From contig CALBGP010000025.1 of the NCBI GenBank assembly GCA_937892845.1, positions 4,084 to 68,083 of the forward strand: a DNA stretch of 64,000 nt, given 5' to 3'. Source of the DNA: an uncultured Eggerthellaceae bacterium (lineage in GTDB: Bacteria; Actinomycetota; Coriobacteriia; Coriobacteriales; Eggerthellaceae). The position numbers and the translations under genes were made by a program. The notes under the pieces are model-generated. The model was not told where the DNA came from. It was given only the letters and a program-made list of their open reading frames with translations, and did no database searches. Below are positions 37,158 through 44,996 of this stretch, piece after piece; within the stretch, counting starts at the first letter, position 1; every line of letters begins with the position of its first letter.

Positions 37158-38210
37158 TTATTGTTGTTGTTGGCTTTCCTGCTGTGCCTTGAGCCACTCT
37201 CTCGCGTTGAGCTGATCCTGGAATTGGGAGTTCGTCATGCCGTCGCCGCGGACGGAGTTGGGATCGTTCGGGTCCCATGACTTGGTGAGCCCGATCGTCA
37301 GATACTTCTCCAGGCCGTCTCCCGCCCCGTTGCCGACATATACGTTCAGTCCGGTGCCGGTCGCGCCGAGTTCCTGTGTGCCGTATACCGGCCACGGGTT
37401 ATCTTTCGCAACGGCGATGCAGATTGCGCCGCCGTAGTCGTTGGCCGGTTTGTGCGAAATCTGCCACGTGTGGTCGTCTAGCTGGGTCACGCTCCACTCG
37501 TTCTGCTTCCAATCGGACGGCACGTCCACGTAGAAGTAGTCGGTCGTGAACGAATGGCCACCGCTGGATGCCTGGTCCGTTGACGTCTGCTCGCTCTCGG
37601 AAGTGCTCGCCTCGGTGCTCTTATTCGCCTCGTCGGTCTTTTTCTCTTCCTCGGCCTTCTTGGCTGCCACGGCGTCGTCCCTGCGCTTTTGTGCCTTCTC
37701 TTTGAGCTTGTCGAGCTTTGACAAGCTTATGCCGCTGTCCTTTGCTGCCTTATATGCCGCATCGATCTGCGCGTCCGTCACCTCTTCTGCGGGGACAGGC
37801 TTGATGGTGATTTCCTTCTTGACGTTGACTTTGCCGTCCTTGTCGATGCTGACCTTCGTGGACGCGCCCTTGGTGTCGTAGATGGTTCCGTCCGCCGCGA
37901 TGGGTGACGCCTCGATCGCAAGGCGGTAGTCTCCCGGCCTGAGGGCGATGTCCGAAGAGTCCGACCCCGCGTGGAACACGCTGTCCACACTGTTGCCCGA
38001 GGAGTCCTTTCCGGTGGCATGGATGGTGATCTTCGTGCCCTTTCGCGTGTCAAGCCCTTCGGCGTTTACGACGAGGGGAACGCCGTAGGTCTTGGACACC
38101 TGCGCCGAGAGATATAGATAGGCGCCTCCGCAGCAGATGGCGACCACCGCAGCGATACCTATCGCCACCCACAGTGCCGCCCGCTTCTTTTTGCCGGATC
38201 TGTCAGCCAT
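37158..38210 (-). CDS. membrane-anchored extracellular island protein
   Basis: A 350-residue protein of unknown function. A basic N-terminus and membrane helix (about 11-34) lead to a beta domain with GDYRLAIEASPIAADGTIYDT, akin to the 33957 protein. A charged coiled coil (about 155-200) and a Ser/Thr linker follow, then a C-terminal domain (DYFYVDVPSDWKQNEWSV) that resembles the beta domains of Gram-positive surface proteins. It ends in a Gln run. It sits between the LPXTG and Tat-lipoprotein genes in one leftward series. Confidence 0.75.
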   Translation of the reverse strand: MADRSGKKKRAALWVAIGIAAVVAICCGGAYLYLSAQVSKTYGVPLVVNAEGLDTRKGTKITIHATGKDSSGNSVDSVFHAGSDSSDIALRPGDYRLAIEASPIAADGTIYDTKGASTKVSIDKDGKVNVKKEITIKPVPAEEVTDAQIDAAYKAAKDSGISLSKLDKLKEKAQKRRDDAVAAKKAEEEKKTDEANKSTEASTSESEQTSTDQASSGGHSFTTDYFYVDVPSDWKQNEWSVTQLDDHTWQISHKPANDYGGAICIAVAKDNPWPVYGTQELGATGTGLNVYVGNGAGDGLEKYLTIGLTKSWDPNDPNSVRGDGMTNSQFQDQLNAREWLKAQQESQQQQ

Positions 38211-38258
38211 CTCTTATCCCGCCTCCTTCCTCTGTGATGTCTGTTCGCTCTTGAGAAA

Positions 38259-39473
38259 TTACTTTGAGGCGCGCATGCGCTCCATGAAGACGCCGGCCGA
38301 GATGAGCGCCAAGGATACTGCGAGCGTTGCGAGGAAGGGGAGGATGTTGTCACCCGTCTTGGGCAGCTCGCCGTTCTTGGCATCGGTTTTTGCGTTCGAG
38401 CCATTCGAGCCGTTTGCCTGCGCTTGCTTTTTCTGCTCGGTCGACGTCCCGAGGGCGGCGACGGTCTCGGTCTTGGTGGCGCCGCATTTGGTGCAGGTGT
38501 AGGTGCGCACGCCCTCCTTCGTCGCGGTGGGCTCGGTAGTCACGGTGCCCTTGTCCCATGTGTGGTCGGTCGCCGCGATCTCGCGCGTCTGGACGGCCCC
38601 GCAGATATCGCATGTCAGCTGCTCCTGCCCGGGCGCGGTGCAGGTCGTGGGGGCCGTGACCTTCCAAGTACCTTCGTGCGCGTCGCCGTCGATGGCATGG
38701 AACTCAACGGTGTTCACGCCGACCTCCTGACGCCACTTCGCATAGCGCTCCGCCTCGGTCCCCTTGTAGCCGATGATGCGGCAGTTGAGAATGGGCGTCG
38801 AATGGATGGCCGTGACGGATTTGGGGATCCAGACATTCTTGAGGCTGTCGCATTGGTTGAGGAACTGGTCGGGGATCTCGGTCACGCCCTCCTCGACATG
38901 CACGTTCTCAAGGCTGGTGCAGCCGTAGAACTGCGCGTTGCCGCCGCCGCCCCATGTGGAACCGGAGGGAATGGTCACCGAGGTGAGCTTCTTGCAGTAG
39001 ACGAAGACATCGGAATACCAGTCGACATTTGCGGGCAGCTTGATCTCGGTGAATCCCGCATTCTGGAATGCGCAGTTCCACACGCGCTCCAGCCCATCGT
39101 TCAGATGGACCTCGGTGAGGCTAGGGTTGTCCGCGAATGCGGAGATCCTGATGGTCTTCACCGTGGAGGACAGCGTCACCTTATGCAGGTTGCTGTACTG
39201 GACGCTACCGTACGAGGCGAACGCGGTGCCGGGGATTTCCGTGACGCCCTCGGCAACCTTGACCTCTGTGATCTGCGAGGCGTACTGCGTCCAGTCATAT
39301 GTGGTTGCCGTGGGGATGTCCGCCGTCAACGTGAGCACGCCTTCGTTGAGCGTCCAGCCGTTGCCGCTGATTTCCTCGGCATAGGCGCCGCGCGCGCCGG
39401 ACAGCAGTGCTACGCACAGGGCGAACACGCCCGCGAGGGTCAGCACCCCTCTTTTCCATGTCGTTGATTTCAT
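38259..39473 (-). CDS. LPXTG-anchored BspA-like leucine-rich-repeat surface protein
   Basis: A 404-residue wall-anchored protein. It has a signal peptide (LTLAGVFALCVALLSGARGAYA), then about seven BspA/TpLRR-type repeats (LHKVTLSSTVKTIRISAFAD, LTEVHLNDGLERV, LTSVTIPSGSTW, LENVHVEEGVTEIPDQFLNQC). Two Cys-pair modules (LTCDICGA, YTCTKCGATKTETVAALG) follow, then the sorting signal LPKTGDN, a hydrophobic helix and a basic tail. BspA repeats commonly bind host matrix or other bacteria. It needs a sortase encoded elsewhere and lies 48 bases after the broken paralogue. Confidence 0.92.
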   Translation of the reverse strand: MKSTTWKRGVLTLAGVFALCVALLSGARGAYAEEISGNGWTLNEGVLTLTADIPTATTYDWTQYASQITEVKVAEGVTEIPGTAFASYGSVQYSNLHKVTLSSTVKTIRISAFADNPSLTEVHLNDGLERVWNCAFQNAGFTEIKLPANVDWYSDVFVYCKKLTSVTIPSGSTWGGGGNAQFYGCTSLENVHVEEGVTEIPDQFLNQCDSLKNVWIPKSVTAIHSTPILNCRIIGYKGTEAERYAKWRQEVGVNTVEFHAIDGDAHEGTWKVTAPTTCTAPGQEQLTCDICGAVQTREIAATDHTWDKGTVTTEPTATKEGVRTYTCTKCGATKTETVAALGTSTEQKKQAQANGSNGSNAKTDAKNGELPKTGDNILPFLATLAVSLALISAGVFMERMRASK

Positions 39474-39521
39474 CTTCCCTTTTCCTTTCTTTTGGGTTTA
39501 CGTTTTCGTTAAATCGGCCGG

Positions 39522-40325
39522 TTACAGTCCGTTGCGTTTGCCGAACACATCGCGCGCGATCCAATCGACGTTCCTGCTCGTGCTTGCGGTGTTCGCGTTG
39601 ATCTGCTGGGCCTAGTTGAGAATCTGCCCCTGCATAAAGAGGTTGCCGATCTGGAGCATGTTGCCGATGCGCTGCTGGTTGAGCATCTCCTGCTGCCCCG
39701 CCTCCATGCGTCGCTGGTCCATCTCGGTCTCGTAGAGGTTCACCATCTCCTGCACAGTGGTGGCGCGATGGTTGCGCACGGCGGAGAGGAAGAAGTCGAC
39801 GGCTGCGGTGTTGTCATAGTCCATGGGGTACCACGGCGCGACCTCTGCCACCCAACGTTGCTACACGGTGAAGATCTCCTGCTTGGTTTGCTCGATGCTC
39901 TGCGCGAGCGCCTGGTTATTTGCGTCGACCACGGCGTTGTTGTTGTCGATATAGACGTTGCGGCGGGCGCGGGACGTGTCGGCCGCCTTGGCGATGACCA
40001 GGTAGAGGACCACGCCGATGACGGCGGAGACGATCAGGTTTATGGCATCCCAGACATCCCTTTGGAGGTCCGGTCCTCCGGTCGCGTAGAACGGGAGGGA
40101 GAACGGATACGTGAGCGCGCAGAGCGGCGTGCTCGTGATGAGCGTGAAGGCGATGAGGAAACCGGCTATGGCATAGAGCACGGGATGCCGCTTGGTCTTC
40201 CTTGCTGTCTTTTGCGAGAACTGCGTGGTCAGTTGGTTGATGCGATTTTGCAGATTGACCACGCGATGCATCAGGTCGTGCGCGGTCGTGATTCCCGACA
40301 GCAGATCTGCCGTCTGTTCCCCCAC
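39522..40325 (-). pseudogene. paralogue of the 35169 membrane protein, interrupted by two TAG codons
   Basis: From GTG 40325 (VGEQTADLLSG, with AGGAGAAGG upstream) to TAA 39522-39524 the frame stays open for 268 codons apart from TAG at 39861-39863 and TAG at 39612-39614. Both fall exactly where the intact paralogue has Gln (EIFAVQQQW and QILNQAQQ), so single CAG-to-TAG changes explain them. The reading frame and protein similarity continue through both stops without indels. Either a very young pseudogene or a gene read by amber suppression; another island gene (36027) ends with TAG, which argues against general recoding. Confidence 0.8.
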
Positions 40326-40350
40326 AGTCTTTACCCTTCTCCTCGATATG

Positions 40351-40376
40351 CGGGTGCGCCTTCGGCGCACCCGTTT
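40351..40376 (+). other. 9-bp GC hairpin with T run in the divergent control region
   Basis: GGGTGCGCC (40352-40360) and GGCGCACCC (40364-40372), then GTTTTC on the plus strand. It lies upstream of the broken paralogue and might end a rightward transcript or form a leader hairpin of the leftward genes. Confidence 0.4.
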
Positions 40377-40439
40377 TCGGAATGCTGACTATTGCTCATA
40401 ATTGAACTACATAGGCAATAATTAGCCCTTACAGTTTAT

Positions 40440-40491
40440 TATACTTGCAGAAAAATGCCCATACGATTCAAGTCAGATTGATTCGTATGGG
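40440..40491 (+). promoter_or_regulatory. XRE promoter -10 and inverted-repeat operator candidate
   Basis: TATACT at 40440-40445 is a -10 candidate. An inverted repeat with 9-base arms, CCCATACGA (40458-40466) and TCGTATGGG (40483-40491), lies between it and the regulator start, a plausible autoregulatory site. The region also faces the leftward surface-protein genes. Confidence 0.45.
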
Positions 40492-40501
40492 CGGTGATAG
40501 T

Positions 40502-40837
40502 GTGAAGTATTTCGAAATAGGCCAACGCATACGGCGGTACCGTAAGGCCTGCGGGATGTCGCAGGAGGCGCTGGCAGGAAAGGTCGGCATCTCCGTCGCG
40601 CATATGAGCCATATCGAGACCGGAAACACTAAGCTGAGCCTGCCCGTGCTATCGAAGATTGCCGAGGAGCTTTCGGTCGGCGCCGACGCGCTGCTGTCCG
40701 ACGAGCCGAGGCCTGATAAGTCGACGCTTTCGTTAGAGGTGCGAGAGATCCTGGATTCGTTCGAGGTCGACGAGCTACCCGTGGCAATCGAAGTGCTTCG
40801 GGCGCTGCGGGATGCGATGGCTAAAAGACGCGGCTAG
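40502..40837 (+). CDS. XRE-family transcriptional regulator of the island
   Basis: A 111-residue protein with an N-terminal helix-turn-helix (IGQRIRRYRKACGMSQEAL, then VGISVAHMSHIETGNTKLSLPVLSKIAEEL) and a short helical C-terminus (LEVREILDSFEVDELPVAIE). GTG 40502 is preferred since GGGCGG lies 7 bases upstream; ATG 40487 would put the start inside the inverted repeat. Divergent from the surface-protein series and next to the right attachment site, it probably controls the island's leftward genes. Confidence 0.88.
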   Translation: MKYFEIGQRIRRYRKACGMSQEALAGKVGISVAHMSHIETGNTKLSLPVLSKIAEELSVGADALLSDEPRPDKSTLSLEVREILDSFEVDELPVAIEVLRALRDAMAKRRG

Positions 40838-40895
40838 GGGCGAATTCCAGCACTCAAAAGTTGTGAAAAAGTTGCATAGCAGCAAGATGAAAAGG

Positions 40896-40924
40896 GCAAA
40901 CCACTCATTTACGAGGCGGTTTGC
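40896..40924 (+). terminator. hairpin at the right end of the island
   Basis: GCAAACC (40896-40902) pairs with GGTTTGC (40918-40924), followed by TCCTTT, about 60 bases after the XRE stop. A related hairpin with a GAGGCGGTTT right arm occurs at 43738-43773 at the same 29-base distance from the attachment-core sequence. Confidence 0.5.
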
Positions 40925-40935
40925 TCCTTTAGTCA

Positions 40936-40962
40936 AATATTGCCGTGGCAGACGAACATGAT
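40936..40962 (-). other. attR: duplicated phosphatase P-loop codons at the island end
   Basis: On the minus strand the sequence encodes I-M-F-V-C-H-G-N-I and then TGA, matching the start of the phosphatase gene with several silent differences. The 20-base core 40943-40962 differs from 30694-30713 at one position. It marks the right boundary of the newer island. Confidence 0.75.
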
Positions 40963-41654
40963 CGCTATCAATTTCTGAAACCTTTCATTTGACGAGAATT
41001 TCACCTGTGATCGCATTACTCCAATTACCCCACCCAAACTGAGACTGCAAATCCATTCATTTATGAGCTTTTATCCTCCTAGCCCTTCACCGTCACACCC
41101 GCAAGCTCCGCTCACCGGACGGTAAGGCGTCACCACCAGCCATCACTTTGAGAATTTGCCTCTCGGTGCGGTTACTGCATACCTCACCTTCGCAGCACCT
41201 GTACAGCGTGTGGCCGAAGATAATCCGATTTCGATCTTGATGCCCTTGTTGGCTTTCTTTTCAGAGCCGACCCGCTCACTACCGTCAACAAAACAACCAT
41301 CCATCCTTCATGAAAGCGTCCCAGCCGAATGCCACGAATCGATTGAGCTTCTCATCCGAAAGAGGAAACGAACAATGCGCAGCATTCTCCATGCGTGCGC
41401 CGCAGCAAGCACATACATCGCTAGGCAATATGTATTTAGACAAACTTGTCTAAAACGGCCTGCACCATAATGGCTTCAGGCTCATCCCGTTCCCACGGTA
41501 ATACGCAACGATCCTCTCCTTGTCCTCTTTGAAATATGACCTGCTCGCCCCCCTCGAAAGAATCCAGGAAATCACAGCGCTCCCGAATTGCTCAAGCCAA
41601 GAACAGAAAGTTTAATTTCGAATAGCGCGGAACACCTTGATACTTGGCAGAAAG

Positions 41655-42842
41655 TCACTTCTTGCTGATACGTCCGCTCGAATAGTCAATGGCATACCCT
41701 TTAGCGGCATTGTAGACAACCACCTCAATATCAATTGAACCATCGGAAGATTTCATATCCACGACAACGGCGCGGGGAATGCTTTCGGCGCCTTCATAGA
41801 GCGGCAGCGCCGAGTAATAGAGAGTTCCATCGCTGCATGTATCGAGCCAGTCGCGCGCAATCGTCTCGACATATGCCATCCCGCCCCCACCGTCATTCGC
41901 TCCAACATTTTGCATACGGGTACCGGTTATCAGGTTGTCCCCGCGAGGGTCGCCGCCAAGACTGTCAGCAAGTAGATGTGAACGGTTCCAGAAAACACCC
42001 CGATAGATGCCGCCGTCAGGAGCAACAATCTCAGTTTCTGGATTTTCACTTGGCCAACCAGCGGGATCAACATCTACGTCTTGGCGACCGCGATCTCTTG
42101 CTTGGTCTCGCATCGAAGGGGTGAGCATTGCCGCAACGAGTCCAGCACGCGCATTTTCATCGAGGCCGGCATAATAGATTTGTCCTGCATCAACATCTTG
42201 ACGAATTCGGGCTTGTCCAACCGTCTTCACGTAGTTTGGCGCAGAATCCTCATTCCAGGCCTTCCAGCCAAGTTCCGAAAACTGTTGCTCTTTTCTTTTG
42301 GCCTCCTCCGCCTCCTTTCTCGCTTCCTCCAAATCCATTTTTTCCAAGGGAGGAAGCTCCCAAATTGCCTCGTCGTCGCCAAAGTTCCAAGCAAGCCGTT
42401 CAAGATCATGCGCCGAAAGCGGGGCGCGAAGGGAAACACCGATTCCAGCCCTTGCAGTTGTCGAGTAGGTCGGACTTGCATAGGCTCGCGTACCATCAGC
42501 GGCAATCCCAGAAATAAACGAAGAATCGACTTGGAGGTCTTCGTCGGGCACAACAAACATCTCAACATTAACGCCGTTATGGGTGACATCCACGCTATTC
42601 AGAGAAACCGCGTAGCCATTGAAGCTGGCAGTCTCATCATACGAGAGATTTGAATATGCATTCGGAAGCTGACCCAGGTCTGGACTCTCCACCTTATTCA
42701 TGCTTTCAGTGCTATCGGCTAGCTTTTCCTGCCCCCGAGGCTCATAACCAGAGCATTGAAGCAATAGTCCCAAAATAGTAAGTGTTAAAAATACCGCAAG
42801 GCATACAGTTGGCAAACCCAGCCTAGCTTTTCTTTGAGCCAT
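41655..42842 (-). CDS. membrane-anchored DNA/RNA non-specific endonuclease, EndA/streptodornase-like
   Basis: A 395-residue surface nuclease. It has an N-terminal membrane or signal segment (LPTVCLAVFLTLTILGLLLQCSG, possibly a lipobox variant), a beta domain (about 70-150) and a charged helical stretch. The nuclease domain (about 245-390) has WNRSHLLADSLGGDPRGDNLITGTR, GGGMAYVE and the ending YNAAKGYAIDYSSG, the order seen in streptococcal EndA-like enzymes where RSH replaces the classic DRGH. ATG 42842 has GGAGGG 6 bases upstream. Likely roles are nucleic-acid scavenging, competition or escape from host DNA traps. Confidence 0.88.
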   Translation of the reverse strand: MAQRKARLGLPTVCLAVFLTLTILGLLLQCSGYEPRGQEKLADSTESMNKVESPDLGQLPNAYSNLSYDETASFNGYAVSLNSVDVTHNGVNVEMFVVPDEDLQVDSSFISGIAADGTRAYASPTYSTTARAGIGVSLRAPLSAHDLERLAWNFGDDEAIWELPPLEKMDLEEARKEAEEAKRKEQQFSELGWKAWNEDSAPNYVKTVGQARIRQDVDAGQIYYAGLDENARAGLVAAMLTPSMRDQARDRGRQDVDVDPAGWPSENPETEIVAPDGGIYRGVFWNRSHLLADSLGGDPRGDNLITGTRMQNVGANDGGGGMAYVETIARDWLDTCSDGTLYYSALPLYEGAESIPRAVVVDMKSSDGSIDIEVVVYNAAKGYAIDYSSGRISKK

Positions 42843-42906
42843 GAGGGACCCTCCAATGCTGCTAACAATTTTTGGCAATATGCAGGAAAACGCCAGCTCC
42901 TCACCT

Positions 42907-42912
42907 TATACT
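42907..42912 (+). promoter_or_regulatory. -10 candidate for the lipoprotein gene
   Basis: TATACT about 42 bases before ATG 42954; no good -35 is seen at standard spacing. Confidence 0.35.
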
Positions 42913-42953
42913 TTAAGCTGTGCGAAAACATATCCATCGTGCTAGGAGCAATT

Positions 42954-43631
42954 ATGGCGGCAAAAACGAGCAAGAGGCCCATCCTTCCGATAGCTATCGC
43001 CATCGTCATTGTGCTTGTAGTAATTGGAAGTTGCGGTAAAAACGGCAATGACGCATCAGACAGCCAAAACTCAACACAGTCGGACGCAACGCCGATAGAA
43101 ACCCAGACGGATGAGCAGCACACTGAGGCAAACCACGCAAAAGAGTTTGACTTCGCCAGTTATGGCGCGATGGACAGTCTCGCAGATAGCAGAGCACTAG
43201 AAGCCCTTAAATCAAACGGCCTCGAATACGGCGGCCATCACGTTTCCTTTAACGGCATAGTGGAAATCAAGGGGGAAATGGTTGTTTCGCGCTCCGATAC
43301 GGAATCTCAAATAGAATCAAACGGCGTTGCAATTTGGGTAACTTTCGAATTGGATGACGGTTCGGATAGGAGCGCCATCATTACCAACGCAGCACTGCAG
43401 GCAGCTGCGCTTCAGAAAGCCACGAACAAGAAGGTCATCCTTCAGGTCAAAGTACCAGATCCCAAAAGGCCGGGTTACGTCATGAAGGCAGCTTCCATCA
43501 GTTATAACGTCCTGCATCCAGCCCCCGACGCCCCTGCCGACATCGAAACAATGCTTGCTTCTTCGGCTTGGTGGACTCTCGGCGATATGAGCAGCGCCGA
43601 TGGAGATTCAATCAACGATCTGGGTCTATAG
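42954..43631 (+). CDS. lipoprotein of unknown function in the older island
   Basis: A 225-residue protein, divergent from the nuclease gene. A hydrophobic signal ends VVIGSCGKNG, a probable lipobox. An acidic, Thr/Gln-rich linker follows (about 30-65), then a beta-rich domain (YGGHHVSFNGIVEIKG, VAIWVTFELDDGSDRSA, KVILQVKVPDPKRPGYVM) that looks like an OB-type fold. ATG 42954 has AGGAG upstream; the longer in-frame start at 42834 overlaps the nuclease start region and lacks a site. Codon use is more AT-rich than the backbone. Confidence 0.75.
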   Translation: MAAKTSKRPILPIAIAIVIVLVVIGSCGKNGNDASDSQNSTQSDATPIETQTDEQHTEANHAKEFDFASYGAMDSLADSRALEALKSNGLEYGGHHVSFNGIVEIKGEMVVSRSDTESQIESNGVAIWVTFELDDGSDRSAIITNAALQAAALQKATNKKVILQVKVPDPKRPGYVMKAASISYNVLHPAPDAPADIETMLASSAWWTLGDMSSADGDSINDLGL

Positions 43632-43727
43632 CCATACTTCTCCAATGCCCGCAACCATTTCTGCCAGCAGCAATGGTCTGTCTTTGCAAGTTTGGAATAC
43701 CACTTTGGAGCTTAAGCTAAAACCTAG

Positions 43728-43880
43728 CTATTCCCGTGAGTGAAACCGCCTTGCCAATGAGGCGGTTTCACTCTGTTGGCAGATGTCGCCATGATGCACG
43801 AACATGATACCAATGGTGTGCGCTGCAGCGGCATACTGCACGGCGGTGAGCCCCGCTGTAGGACGGAGGGTTTCGGACAT
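43728..43880 (-). pseudogene. displaced 5' fragment of the phosphatase gene
   Basis: A 50-codon open frame beginning MSETLRPTAGLTAVQYAAAA and reaching IMFVHHGDIC, which mirrors IMFVCHGNIC of the intact phosphatase, then diverging into the island-end hairpin. ATG 43880 has a strong AGGAG 5 bases upstream. The best explanation is that this is where the phosphatase gene started before island insertion separated the start from the body (now at 30243-30722). The active-site Cys is lost. Confidence 0.55.
43738..43773. other. 14-bp perfect hairpin at the older island end
   Basis: GAGTGAAACCGCCT (43738-43751) pairs with AGGCGGTTTCACTC (43760-43773). It lies 29 bases from the ACGAACATGAT core, the same spacing as the 40896-40924 hairpin from its core. 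Confidence 0.7.
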
Positions 43881-44046
43881 GGGAGCTCCTATCGGGCTGC
43901 GTTTCACCCAGCCAATATACCGTGCAACACGCAGCCGCATCGCCTCGGACACCGAAAGAGTTCTGATTCTGAGCACCCGCGCGCACCGTTCGGCATACGA
44001 TACGCCATAAGACATTCCGGACACCGCAGCCACGACAGGAGCCCGC

Positions 44047-44928
44047 ATGACCGCAGACATGGAGAACACCGCAGGCGAAAGCACCGCGACCGATCCCGCC
44101 ACCGTCGCCGAAATCATGGCGAACCCCGCAATGCACCCCCACTTCGACGCCTTCGCCACCACCATAGCCGCGCTGCGCGCCCCCGACGGATGCCCCTGGG
44201 ACCGCAAGCAGACGCACGCGAGCATTGCGCACAACATGATCGAAGAAGCCTATGAGGCCGTTGACGCCATCGAAGCGAAAGACGCGTCCCACCTGCGCGA
44301 AGAGCTGGGCGACGTGCTTTTGCAAGTGGTGCTGCAAAGCCAGATAGCCGCAGATGCAGGCGAATTCACCATCGATGATGTGTGCGCGGACGTGAACGCC
44401 AAGATGATCCGCCGGCACCCGCACGTGTTCGGCGAAGCGAAGGCCGCCGACGCGGGCGAGGTGCTGGACATCTGGGACGCCGTCAAAATGAAGGAGAAGG
44501 CCGCTGCAGATGCCCAGGCCGCAGACTCCGCCGAACCGCGCGAAAGCCTTCTGGACGGCGTGCCCGCCAGCCTGCCGGCGCTGATGCAGGCGCAGAAGAT
44601 CTCCCGCAAGGCGGTTGCCGCGGGCTTCGAATGGGAAAGCGTGGATGACGTTTGGGACAAGGTTCGCGAAGAGATAGGCGAATTCCAGGCGGCACGCGGC
44701 ACCGAAGATGCCGAAATGGAGTTCGGCGAAATCCTATTCGCCCTGGTCAACGTGGCTCGCAAGGAGCACATCGACGCCGAAAACGCCCTGCGCGCCACAT
44801 GCCGCAAGTTCCGCACCCGCTGGGCGGCCATGGAGCGCGCCGCCTGGGCTCAGGGGCGCGACCTTGAGGACATGACGGTCGAAGAGCAAAACGAGCTCTG
44901 GGAAGCCGCCAAGCGCGCCGAGGCGTAG
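44047..44928 (+). CDS. mazG: MazG nucleoside triphosphate pyrophosphohydrolase
   Basis: Hydrolyses (often non-canonical) NTPs to NMPs. In 293 residues two MazG-type helical domains are visible. The first has CPWDRKQTHASIAHNMIEEAYEAVDAI and LREELGDVLLQVVLQSQIA (EExxE...ExxD metal site). The second is partial, with VREEIGEFQ and EFGEILFALVNVARKEHIDAENAL. An AGGAG precedes ATG 44047. The last codons and the following bases are duplicated at 45657-45740, beyond the toxin-antitoxin pair. Confidence 0.95.
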   Translation: MTADMENTAGESTATDPATVAEIMANPAMHPHFDAFATTIAALRAPDGCPWDRKQTHASIAHNMIEEAYEAVDAIEAKDASHLREELGDVLLQVVLQSQIAADAGEFTIDDVCADVNAKMIRRHPHVFGEAKAADAGEVLDIWDAVKMKEKAAADAQAADSAEPRESLLDGVPASLPALMQAQKISRKAVAAGFEWESVDDVWDKVREEIGEFQAARGTEDAEMEFGEILFALVNVARKEHIDAENALRATCRKFRTRWAAMERAAWAQGRDLEDMTVEEQNELWEAAKRAEA

Positions 44929-44991
44929 GGCAATCCGCCGCCTTCGTCGCAGCGCATCGAAGTGCCGAAGCGAAGCGCCGCGGGCTTAGCG
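44908..44991. repeat. 84-bp direct repeat, copy 1 (end of mazG)
   Basis: Covers the last mazG codons, the stop and 63 bases of intergenic DNA. It matches 45657-45740 at 80 of 84 positions; together they flank the 665-bp toxin-antitoxin cassette. Confidence 0.92.
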
Positions 44992-44996
44992 TGCAT

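Larger units (their letters stand above)
30694..40962. mobile_element. integrated genomic island at the ptp 5' end (Tn916-type integrase)
   Basis: About 10.3 kb bounded by near-identical 20-base direct repeats (30694-30713 and 40943-40962). Contents in order: tyrosine integrase next to the left repeat, excisionase-like protein, two small unknown genes, a leftward set of secreted/membrane/LPXTG genes including one broken paralogue, and a rightward XRE regulator before the right repeat. No conjugation or replication genes are recognised, so it is either mobilised in trans or a decayed element. Boundaries are inferred from the repeats. Confidence 0.75.
40838..41654. other. gene-free junction between the two accessory segments
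   Basis: 817 bases, visibly more AT-rich than the backbone. It contains the hairpin at 40896-40924, the right attachment core at 40943-40962 and then about 690 bases in which I see no supported gene (the 104-codon rightward ORF at 41156-41470 lacks a ribosome site and any motif). Confidence 0.6.
40963..43808. mobile_element. older island remnant between attR and a decayed third attachment copy
   Basis: About 2.85 kb of lower-GC DNA between the attachment copy at 40943-40962 and a decayed one at 43779-43808 (ACGAACATGAT conserved). It holds a membrane-anchored nuclease and a divergent lipoprotein but no integrase. The right boundary has the same hairpin-29 bases-core layout as the newer island, implying an earlier insertion of a related element at the same site. 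Confidence 0.55.

Noticed and set aside
39522..40325. General TAG-to-Gln recoding of the island
   Set aside because: The 36027 gene ends at TAG in a sensible place and no suppressor tRNA is seen in the window; kept only as a possibility for this one gene.
41156..41470. 104-codon rightward ORF in the island junction
   Set aside because: No start signal, no recognisable fold, odd composition; treated as non-coding.
30694..43808. Prophage
   Set aside because: No capsid, terminase, portal, tail or lysis gene is present; the content fits an integrated island.
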